Of a DNA stretch of 8,029 bases, positions 1-6,180 are shown in pieces (position 1 is the stretch's first letter; each line of letters begins with the position of its first letter). Origin of the DNA: Bacteroidota bacterium. GTDB lineage: Bacteria; Bacteroidota; Bacteroidia; NS11-12g; UBA955. The notes under the pieces were generated by a model that was not told the DNA's origin, searched no databases, and saw only the letters and a list, made by a program, of their open reading frames with translations. Made by a program: the position numbers and the translations under genes. The DNA is taken from positions 1-8,029 of the forward strand of contig JAGWYC010000084.1 in assembly GCA_018969565.1 (NCBI GenBank). The letters are read 5' to 3'.

Positions 1-207
1 GCTCCGCGCATCAACCCGAAGATTGCCATCGCCGTGGTAGTGGAAAACGCAGGGATGGGTGCTGCTTGGGCAGCCCCCATTGCCACACTGATGATGGAAC
101 ATTACCTAAAAGGTGAAAGTGCCGCTACCGAAGCGCCTCATCTGCTCAAGAAATTCAACGTAGTTCCGGAAAACCATGCCGACAGCACGCAAAAGAAAAA
201 ACCTTAG
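1..207 (+). CDS. mrdA: Penicillin-binding protein 2, C-terminal end (partial)
   Basis: This is the last 68 residues of a protein whose start lies outside the window; it reads in frame from base 1 to a TAG at 205-207. The visible part has NPKIAIAVVVENAG followed by a short Gly/Ala-Trp-Ala-Ala-Pro-Ile stretch and a helix ending in MEHYLKG. This is the usual C-terminal end of the PBP2 transpeptidase domain, the last strand and helix after the KTG motif. PBP2 is a membrane-anchored D,D-transpeptidase that cross-links peptidoglycan in the periplasm during cell elongation and works with RodA. The next gene is rodA, which strongly supports the call. The tail is hydrophilic (K-rich, ending TQKKKP) and overlaps the rodA start by 32 nt. 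The catalytic SxxK, SxN and KTG motifs are not in the window. Confidence 0.88.
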   Translation, partial: APRINPKIAIAVVVENAGMGAAWAAPIATLMMEHYLKGESAATEAPHLLKKFNVVPENHADSTQKKKP

Positions 208-1462
208 TCCAAAGCTGGATTTTCCTGCCGTGATATTGTTTGCGGTACTGGTTCTATTCGGTTTTCTGAATATTTATTCCGCTTCCTCAGGAGCCCAACC
301 TGAATTTAAGCTCAGCATGAATCAGGTGTACACCAAACAATTGGTATGGATGGCCGGAGCTTTCCTGCTCATTGTACTGGTCACCTTTTCTAATCCAAAC
401 TTCTTTGAATTCACCGGTTATATTTTCTATGGAATCACGGTAATGCTCTGCCTTGCCGTGTTGTTTGTGGGAAGAGAAGTTTCCGGAGCCAAATCATGGT
501 TTGGTTTTGGCGGAGTTGGAATACAACCGAGTGAGTTTGCCAAATTCGGTACATCACTGGCATTAGCCAAATTTCTGGGCACTTATGGCGTCCGATTTAA
601 GGGATGGAAGAATATCAGCATCTGTCTGGCGCTGTTCATGGTACCTATGGCCATTGTGCTGAAACAGAATGATACCGGCTCTGCCCTGGTTTTTCTGAGT
701 TTCTTTCTGGTATTATACCGCGAAGGATTGCCCGGTTATTTTCTGCTTGGCGCTATATGGCTGGGAATTCTGGCCGTGTTGAGCATTGTACTGCTTGCCT
801 ATAAAATCAGTCTGATTACCTGGATTTTGCTTCCATTAATAGGTATTGCATTAATATTGATACTGCTGCTCAGGAAATCCAAATTCTGGATGTCGGTGGT
901 GGCAGGACTGGTGTTGGCCTCATGGGGCTTCACCAAGCTGGTTTCCTTTACCTATAAAACAGTATTATACGACTATCAGCGCGACCGTATTGAAATCATT
1001 TTAGGACTAAAGAAAGACGATAAAGGCGTAGGCTTTAACCTGATACAAAGCAAAATCGCTATTGGCGCGGGCCGCTGGACAGGACGCGGGTTTCTGGAAG
1101 GCACCCAGACGAAAATGGGGTTTGTTCCTGAACAGCATACCGATTTCATTTTCTGTACCATTGGAGAAGAATGGGGCTTTGCCGGTGTGTTGTTCTTCTT
1201 CGCACTTTATCTCGGATTACTCTTCAGACTGATCGTGCTTGCTGAGCGACAAACTACCAATTTCGGAAGGGTTTTGGGATACAGCGTTACCAGTATTCTG
1301 TTCTTTCACCTGTCTATTAACATAGGAATGACCATCGGACTGGTGCCCATTATCGGCATTCCTTTGCCATTTGTCAGCTTTGGTGGTTCCAGTTTATGGG
1401 CATTTACACTGCTCTTGTTCACCTTTCTGAAAGTTGATGAACGCCGCCTGAGTTACGCATGA
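176..1462 (+). CDS. rodA: Peptidoglycan glycosyltransferase RodA (SEDS family)
   Basis: This 428-aa polytopic membrane protein is RodA, which polymerises lipid II into glycan strands at the inner membrane as the partner of PBP2. Seen in the sequence: a short basic N-terminus, a first membrane segment with the family's IYSAS at about 33-37, GAKSWFGFGGVGIQPSEFAK at 104-123, QNDTGSAL at 164-171, DYQRDR at 266-271, IQSKIAIGAG at 290-299, PEQHTDFIF at 318-326 and PLPFVSFGGSS at 396-406. By alignment from memory, Asp281 in DDKGVGF matches the essential Asp262 of E. coli RodA. The protein is longer than E. coli RodA (370 aa). Most of the excess is an extra stretch of about 55 residues between the QNDTGSAL motif and DYQR, hydrophobic enough for two further membrane segments. 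The first in-frame ATG, at 176, lies inside mrdA; the next Met (48) would delete the first membrane segment, so 176 is preferred. The stop overlaps the mnmD start (ATGA). Confidence 0.96.
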   Translation: MPTARKRKNLSPKLDFPAVILFAVLVLFGFLNIYSASSGAQPEFKLSMNQVYTKQLVWMAGAFLLIVLVTFSNPNFFEFTGYIFYGITVMLCLAVLFVGREVSGAKSWFGFGGVGIQPSEFAKFGTSLALAKFLGTYGVRFKGWKNISICLALFMVPMAIVLKQNDTGSALVFLSFFLVLYREGLPGYFLLGAIWLGILAVLSIVLLAYKISLITWILLPLIGIALILILLLRKSKFWMSVVAGLVLASWGFTKLVSFTYKTVLYDYQRDRIEIILGLKKDDKGVGFNLIQSKIAIGAGRWTGRGFLEGTQTKMGFVPEQHTDFIFCTIGEEWGFAGVLFFFALYLGLLFRLIVLAERQTTNFGRVLGYSVTSILFFHLSINIGMTIGLVPIIGIPLPFVSFGGSSLWAFTLLLFTFLKVDERRLSYA

Positions 1463-2136
1463 AGCTGCAGCGAATTAAAACTGCCGATGGAAGCAGCACC
1501 CTGCTGCATGAATCCCTGGGCGAGACCTATCACTCCGCCAAGGGCGCTTTTAGCGAATCCATGCATGTGTATATCGAGGCCGGTCTCCAATTCCTTCAGG
1601 CACAAAAACCACATACACCACTACATATTCTTGAGGTTGGTTACGGCACCGGAATGAATGCCCTGCTGAGTCTGACGTATGCACGTCAGCCCATATATTA
1701 TACCGGACTGGAACCCTTCCCCATTCAGGAAGAAGAACTTACCACCTGCCGGGAATTTTTCGATGCATCACTGGCCGAAGCACAAGAGAAAATGGCCTCA
1801 TTGCCCTGGAGCCACGACACCAGCTACCAGCAGATTCACGAACATTTCTACCTCCGGAAACTGCCCTGTGCCTTGATAGATTATCAGGCAGATCAGCAGG
1901 CTGATCTGGTTTATTTTGATGCTTTTGCTCCAAAATACCAGCCTGATTTGTGGCAGGACGAAGCCTGGAAACATTTAATGCAACAAGTAAAACCGGGTGC
2001 CCTGGCAGTTACATACTGCGCTCAAGGCGCGTTCAGACGAATGTTGAAACAAAATCAATTAAAAGTGGAAATTCTTCCGGGCACTCCGGGACAGAAGAAA
2101 GAAATGACCCGGGTAATATTCAGTTCCGGGGATTAA
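1459..2136 (+). CDS. mnmD: tRNA 5-methylaminomethyl(-2-thio)uridine-34 methyltransferase, MnmD type
   Basis: This is a 225-aa SAM-dependent methyltransferase matching the N-terminal (MnmC2, DUF752/Methyltransf_30) half of E. coli MnmC. In the family it methylates the aminomethyl group on wobble uridine 34 made by MnmE/MnmG, giving mnm5(s2)U in tRNAs that read split codon boxes; it acts in the cytoplasm. Seen: the family's N-terminal TYHSAKGAFSES at 23-34, SAM-binding motif I LEVGYGTGMN at 58-67, an acidic residue (Glu85) ending the next strand, DLVYFDAFAPKYQPDLW at 149-165 (Asp154 matches the key Asp of the FDGFAP motif in E. coli), TYCAQGAFRR at 185-194, and GTPGQKKEMTR at 208-218. The FAD oxidase half (MnmC1) of the bifunctional enzyme is absent, as is usual for stand-alone MnmD. 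It starts in an ATGA overlap with rodA and is probably translationally coupled to it. A hairpin follows the stop by about 25 nt. Confidence 0.92.
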   Translation: MKLQRIKTADGSSTLLHESLGETYHSAKGAFSESMHVYIEAGLQFLQAQKPHTPLHILEVGYGTGMNALLSLTYARQPIYYTGLEPFPIQEEELTTCREFFDASLAEAQEKMASLPWSHDTSYQQIHEHFYLRKLPCALIDYQADQQADLVYFDAFAPKYQPDLWQDEAWKHLMQQVKPGALAVTYCAQGAFRRMLKQNQLKVEILPGTPGQKKEMTRVIFSSGD

Positions 2137-2161
2137 ATATTTGTGAGTAGCACATTGTATT

Positions 2162-2187
2162 GAACGCAGCTACTTCGGCTGCTGTTC
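2162..2187. terminator. Hairpin between convergent genes, possible bidirectional terminator
   Basis: GAACGCAGC (2162-2170) pairs with GCTGC-T-GTTC (2178-2187), giving a nine-base-pair stem with one bulged T and a 7-nt loop, TACTTCG. It sits between the mnmD stop (2136) and the stop of the convergent gene (2208), where a shared terminator is expected. No T-run follows on either strand, so a classic intrinsic terminator is not proven; a Rho-dependent or stem-only 3' end is equally possible. Confidence 0.45.
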
Positions 2188-2207
2188 CCTCAAAACCTCA
2201 GAGGCAT

Positions 2208-3908
2208 TTACTGCAGGTAGTTTCGTGGTTCCACATTTAAACGAATGCCCAAAGTGAAGATTCGTTCTTTCGTATTGGCAACCCAGGCTTTGTTATGAAC
2301 TGCACTGCGGGAAATAAGTCGCGCATCCAGAAACAAATTGTGTTTAAGCATATAACTGACCAACAGTTGAATGTTGTTTATCTGTTGCACCGTATAACCC
2401 TGAAACATACGTTGATTGAAATCTCCTGCTCTGGTATTGTAATTAAGCCGAATATCGTTACCAAAGTTCTTGCCATTTAAACTGTCAATTCCTCGCTTAG
2501 CCAGCATTATATCACATTTCACAAAAAGACCGGGCAAAGCCTCCGGCTGATATTGAAGGGAAACCAGGTATTCACGAAAATTGCTCCCCAAGGGATGCGC
2601 CAGCGGCTGATTATAATGCGTGTAAGATTGGAGCGGAAGATAATGTGTGTACGTGTAAGGCCTCACCCTGTTCATCTCTGCCTGAACAAACAGCCAGCCA
2701 AAGCCTGTTTTTGATACCGTGTACTTTAGTCCGGTCTGGAGTCCGTATTTGTTGCCCCACCATCCGCTGCGCTGGCGCATATACTGCAATCGAAACTCAT
2801 CCAACATCACCTGGCCATACCATTGAAAGCGATTGACAAAATTCCATTTCCATTCAAAAGCCAAAAGCGCATTATCGCGGCTGCCGTTATGAATCTCAAC
2901 AGCGCGATACAGTATGACCGGATTCAGATAATCCGCATCGAAGCCTCGATGCCTGGAACTATCGCTGCGGTCAAACAATACCATTTCGCTCAAAGCAAGT
3001 TCCAGTTTGGGTGTAACCTGCACTGAAGCACGATGAATGGCCATGTATTTTAACGGTTGAAGGCGGTTTCCGGTATTGGGCGTATATCCGTTCAGGCGTG
3101 CAAAAATATTCTGATATCGAAACGGCCCCAGACTGGTATGGAACCTCAGATGCAAGAATTCTCTGGCATGATCGGATAAAATCAAACTGCGGATTCCATT
3201 GCCTATGAACATCTTATCATGGCCTGCCAGAACCCGAACACGGTCCTTGAGCGTACTCAGGGACAAGTAGCCCCTGGCCTGAAGAAAATCAGCTCCACGT
3301 TTCTTGAAAGGTGTAATAAAACCCTCACCGGGAACCACACCGTATTTGCGCCTGATGGTATCTATAAACTCCGGCATGAATACTTGGTTCTCGGTTACCA
3401 GTGAATAAAATGATAATCCTGAAGTAATATTACCTCTGAACTCAGCACCGCGTGTATTCTGCTGCATTGCATTTCTTGATCCCGGCTGATATTGAACATT
3501 CAGCACAGGATTAACCATAAATGCATCTCCTGAATCCTTCCAGAACAGTAATTGAGAAGGAGTCCGGTAAAAAGGGCCCGGAGATTTTCTCTTTGAAGAA
3601 ATCTGTTCTTCAAACCAATCAGGATTATCTACTACTAAATAATGCTGCATGAAGTTATCAGGGTCTGCTTTTCCTGCCCCGTAAGAATAAAGGCGCAATA
3701 CATCATACCTGGGATAAAAACGGTTTCCGGTATTTGCATGCATAGGTCCAGAAGCTTGTTTGCCGGGTATATTCCAGATATCCAAGGCCTGTATGTAGCG
3801 GTCGGCAACTCCATTGGGAACAAATAATGCCCCCTGGGCATGAAGCAGGGCACCCTGAACAAGAATGAAGCAACAAAAAGCAATCGCACGCATACCCGCA
3901 AATAACAT
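2208..3908 (-). CDS. Outer-membrane beta-barrel protein, Wzi/RemB-like
   Basis: This 566-aa protein resembles the capsule-assembly Wzi family, which in Bacteroidota includes proteins annotated as gliding motility protein RemB. I recognise it mainly from GHDKMFIGNGIRSLILSD at 229-246 and the following alternating strands. A hydrophobic N-terminus (about 6-22) ending in LLHAQG looks like a signal peptide cut near residue 25. The rest is rich in Tyr, Trp, Phe, Asn and Arg, with many short amphipathic strands such as FEWKWNF, FQWYGQVML and YLVSLQYQP, as expected for a barrel. In E. coli, Wzi is an outer-membrane lectin that anchors capsule; RemB contributes to surface motility in Flavobacterium. 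Which role applies here cannot be told from sequence. Two starts are possible, 3908 and 3893 (MRAIAF); the second gives a more typical signal peptide. It lies 68 nt downstream of the photolyase on the same strand, and nothing visible links their functions. Confidence 0.75.
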   Translation of the reverse strand: MLFAGMRAIAFCCFILVQGALLHAQGALFVPNGVADRYIQALDIWNIPGKQASGPMHANTGNRFYPRYDVLRLYSYGAGKADPDNFMQHYLVVDNPDWFEEQISSKRKSPGPFYRTPSQLLFWKDSGDAFMVNPVLNVQYQPGSRNAMQQNTRGAEFRGNITSGLSFYSLVTENQVFMPEFIDTIRRKYGVVPGEGFITPFKKRGADFLQARGYLSLSTLKDRVRVLAGHDKMFIGNGIRSLILSDHAREFLHLRFHTSLGPFRYQNIFARLNGYTPNTGNRLQPLKYMAIHRASVQVTPKLELALSEMVLFDRSDSSRHRGFDADYLNPVILYRAVEIHNGSRDNALLAFEWKWNFVNRFQWYGQVMLDEFRLQYMRQRSGWWGNKYGLQTGLKYTVSKTGFGWLFVQAEMNRVRPYTYTHYLPLQSYTHYNQPLAHPLGSNFREYLVSLQYQPEALPGLFVKCDIMLAKRGIDSLNGKNFGNDIRLNYNTRAGDFNQRMFQGYTVQQINNIQLLVSYMLKHNLFLDARLISRSAVHNKAWVANTKERIFTLGIRLNVEPRNYLQ

Positions 3909-3961
3909 CGAAAAATTGAAAAAGGAGTTCCCGAAATTCTGTAATCAGCCTGCGCCGGGAA
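3909..3961 (-). terminator. Possible weak terminator or attenuator between photolyase and barrel gene
   Basis: Read on the minus strand, TTCCCG (3961-3956) can pair with CGGGAA (3933-3928) across a 22-nt loop. It is followed by CTCC and two runs of five T (about 3923-3919 and 3915-3911), just before the ATG at 3908. Stem plus T runs suits a terminator after the photolyase, but the long loop makes the hairpin weak, and AT-rich leaders are normal in this phylum. No clear TAnnTTTG-type promoter was seen in the gap. Confidence 0.22.
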
Positions 3962-3976
3962 GATTCTGTTGAGGCT

Positions 3977-5281
3977 TTATCCCAAGGCGGCTTTATATAC
4001 TTCCAGACAACGTTTCCGGGATTCGGCGAAATCCACCACCGGACGAGGATAAAGCGGCGTACCATATTCCGGAACCCATTGGCGGATATAAGCGCCCTGC
4101 GGGTCAAAGCGCTGTGTCTGAAGTGTGGGATTGAACACCCTGAAATAGGGCGCGGCATCAACACCACTGCCGGCGGCCCATTGCCAGCCTCCGTTATTGG
4201 AAGCTAATTCAAAGTCAAGCAGTTTTGTTGCGAAATAGCGCTCACCCCAGCGCCAGTCTATCAGCAGGTTTTTACACAGGAAACTGGCCACAATCATGCG
4301 TACCCGATTGTGCATGAATCCGGTGGCATTCAGTTCACGCATGCCCGCATCTACGATGGGATATCCTGTTTTCCCTTCGCACCAGCGGACAAACAGGGCT
4401 TCATCATTTCTCCATATAATTTGGTCATAAACCGGTTTAAAAGCATGGTTTACTACCCGGGGGAAATGCCATAGTATCTGCATGTAAAACTCCCTCCAGA
4501 TAAGTTCATTCAGATAGGTTTCGCTCAGGTTCAGGGCGCGTTTGGCCAATTGTCGCACGCTGATGGTTCCGAAGCGCAAATGCACACTCAGCCTGCTGGT
4601 GCCACGAACTGACGGAATATCGCGACGCCGTGCATAGTAGCTGATTAGATCATCGCTTACCTCCGGTAGCGGGAACTCGGCCTCCACCGGTACAAAGCCT
4701 ATATCCTCCAGGGAGGGCAGCGGCGGAGCCTGCCAGGAAAGAAAAGAGCGCGTATTTGATTCTGACGGGTACGACGGAATTCCCTGCTGTTGAAGTCGCA
4801 ACTTCCACTTTTTACTAAACGGTGTAAAAACGGTGTACGGCTTGCCGTCATCTTTTACCACTTCATCCTGTTCGAAAATTACCTGATCTTTAAAAAGATG
4901 CAGGGTGATTCCCTTTTGTGCCAGCTTCCTGCTTAAGCTATCGTCGCGCTCGCGTGCATGGGGTTCGTAATCACGGTTCGCATATACCGCCTTGATGTGG
5001 TACTGATTGAGTATGTAATCCCAGGCTTTTTCGGATTCATCGTACAAAACCAGTAAACCACTTCCCTGCGCACGAAGCTGTGTATCCAGTTCCGTCAACT
5101 GCCGGTGTATGAACGCCACACGGGCATCCTTTTTTTCTGCTAAGGCATCTAAGATGTTCTTGTCGAAAATAAATATGGGTAGCACCGGAAGGCCGCTGTT
5201 CAATGCGGCGAAAAGGCCGGCATTATCCTGCAATCTCAGGTCGCGGCGGAACCAGAATACGGAGCGTTCATTGCTTGACAT
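3977..5281 (-). CDS. phrB: Deoxyribodipyrimidine photolyase, class I CPD type
   Basis: This 434-aa flavoprotein uses blue/near-UV light to split cyclobutane pyrimidine dimers in DNA. Seen: the N-terminal antenna domain beginning SVFWFRRDLRLQDN at 7-20, and the FAD-binding helical domain with LIWREFYMQILWHFP at 260-274, GKTGYPIVDAGMRELNATG at 303-321, MHNRVRMIVASFL at 323-335, and SNNGGWQWA at 361-369. Asn362 matches E. coli Asn378 near the flavin N5. Trp366, Trp343 and Trp290 match the electron-transfer triad Trp382-Trp359-Trp306 with a constant offset of 16. The C-terminal FNPTLQTQRFDP at 383-394 is also typical. The E. coli folate-antenna residues Asn108/Glu109 appear to be His108/Ala109 here (DYEPHARERD), so the antenna is probably not MTHF bound in the E. 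coli way. The length fits the family (about 430-480). The start overlaps the SDR stop by 14 nt, indicating one operon transcribed from the right. Confidence 0.95.
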   Translation of the reverse strand: MSSNERSVFWFRRDLRLQDNAGLFAALNSGLPVLPIFIFDKNILDALAEKKDARVAFIHRQLTELDTQLRAQGSGLLVLYDESEKAWDYILNQYHIKAVYANRDYEPHARERDDSLSRKLAQKGITLHLFKDQVIFEQDEVVKDDGKPYTVFTPFSKKWKLRLQQQGIPSYPSESNTRSFLSWQAPPLPSLEDIGFVPVEAEFPLPEVSDDLISYYARRRDIPSVRGTSRLSVHLRFGTISVRQLAKRALNLSETYLNELIWREFYMQILWHFPRVVNHAFKPVYDQIIWRNDEALFVRWCEGKTGYPIVDAGMRELNATGFMHNRVRMIVASFLCKNLLIDWRWGERYFATKLLDFELASNNGGWQWAAGSGVDAAPYFRVFNPTLQTQRFDPQGAYIRQWVPEYGTPLYPRPVVDFAESRKRCLEVYKAALG

Positions 5282-6179
5282 AGATTTGTTTCAAGGCAGC
5301 TTTTAGCGTGGGATACTTGAAAACAAAGCCCTGCTGTAAAAGTTTCGCAGGATAGACCATTTGATCGCTCAGCAGTAATTCAGACTGCTCTCCAAAAATG
5401 ATTCTTACCAAGCCGGCAGGCAGCACAGGGAAAAGACATTTGTGCGTGCTGACTTCGGCAAGTATTTGCAGGAATTCGCCCTGCATTGAAGACTCCGGTG
5501 CGGAGGCGTTATACACACCGCTGAATGCCTCATCCATTACCAAACGACCGTATATCGCAACGAGATCTTCCAGATGAATCCAACTGATATGCTGCGTTTT
5601 CATGCCAAAAACAGGAAGCATCCTGAACTTCATGGCCAGGTTAAAGGGTTTGAGAAATCCGCCTTCTGCAGCCAGAACAACGGCTGTGCGCACTACCGAA
5701 ACTCTGGTTCCTATTTGTTCAAATTGAAATGCAGCCGCTTCCCAGCGCTGACATACATCTGTAAGAAATCCATGGCCAAACACACCGTGTTCATCCGCTG
5801 TCATCCCCGGTCCTGAAGCATAAATACCGCTTCCTGATGCACTGATAAAATGATCCGGATGCAGGTTTTTATTCTTTGCCAGATTAAATAACAACTCGGC
5901 ACCTTTCACCCTGGAGTCCAGAATGAGTTGCTTGTATGATTTCGTCCAGCGTTTGTCGGCAATCCCCGCACCGGCAAGATGTATGATGATGGAAACCCCA
6001 TCCAGGCAATCTTGATCAATAATTCCCTCTGCCGGATTCCAATAGAAGATATGTTCCTGCTTTTTTTGTCTTTTATTTGCAGTTAATACATGACAAGTGT
6101 AACCTTGGCTTTGCAGGTAGGACATTAATTTTTTTCCCACCAGGCCCGAGGCACCGGTTATTAATATTTTTTTCTTCAT
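5268..6179 (-). CDS. TIGR01777-family NAD(P)-binding SDR/epimerase-like protein (YfcH-like)
   Basis: This 303-aa protein has a Rossmann fold of the extended short-chain dehydrogenase type. Seen: nucleotide-binding ILITGASGLVGKKL at 5-18, IIHLAGAGIADKRWTK at 65-80 (very characteristic of the family), SASGSGIYASGPG at 113-125 with Tyr120, WEAAA at 146-150, HISWIHLEDLV at 197-207, and a DUF1731-like C-terminus with LLLSDQMVYPAKLLQQGF at 268-285. The usual YxxxK pair is not obvious and the substrate is unknown. Relatives include E. coli YfcH and plant SDR39U1/GC1-type division factors. The frame is open upstream to 6287, but family proteins begin just before KILITG, so ATG 6179 (MKKKILITG) is chosen. 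That start shares CATG with the divergent regulator. The gene is followed with a 14-nt overlap by phrB. Such SDR genes often sit beside photolyase and MerR/B12 regulators, which suggests membership in a light- or stress-induced set; that link is inference. Confidence 0.88.
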   Translation of the reverse strand: MKKKILITGASGLVGKKLMSYLQSQGYTCHVLTANKRQKKQEHIFYWNPAEGIIDQDCLDGVSIIIHLAGAGIADKRWTKSYKQLILDSRVKGAELLFNLAKNKNLHPDHFISASGSGIYASGPGMTADEHGVFGHGFLTDVCQRWEAAAFQFEQIGTRVSVVRTAVVLAAEGGFLKPFNLAMKFRMLPVFGMKTQHISWIHLEDLVAIYGRLVMDEAFSGVYNASAPESSMQGEFLQILAEVSTHKCLFPVLPAGLVRIIFGEQSELLLSDQMVYPAKLLQQGFVFKYPTLKAALKQIYVKQ

Positions 6180-6180
6180 G
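6177..6180. other. Shared CATG: overlapping start codons of divergent genes
   Basis: The palindrome CATG contains both the ATG of the + strand regulator (6178-6180) and the ATG of the - strand SDR gene (6179-6177). The + frame has no other ATG between its upstream stop at 6118-6120 and codon 74. The - start is fixed by the family's N-terminus. There is no intergenic space, so each promoter must lie inside the other gene or the messages must be leaderless. No convincing Bacteroidota-type promoter was found; the best + strand candidate is TTG 6105-6107 with TAATTTTT 6126-6133, which is weak. Confidence 0.75.

Noticed and set aside
3703..4167. Open frame of 154 codons on the - strand over the photolyase 3' end and barrel gene 5' end
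   Set aside because: It is in another frame of two supported genes on the same strand, Cys/Arg/Ser-rich without motifs; a shadow.
6126..6133. TAATTTTT as a -7 box for the regulator
   Set aside because: It lacks the final G of TAnnTTTG, the upstream TTG is a weak -33 match, and the T-rich stretch is explained by Lys codons on the other strand; left as a weak candidate only.
6159..6166. TATTAATA palindrome just upstream of the shared CATG as a regulator operator
   Set aside because: It encodes part of the invariant KILITG of the SDR protein and is a short AT-rich word; without conservation or footprinting it cannot be called an operator.
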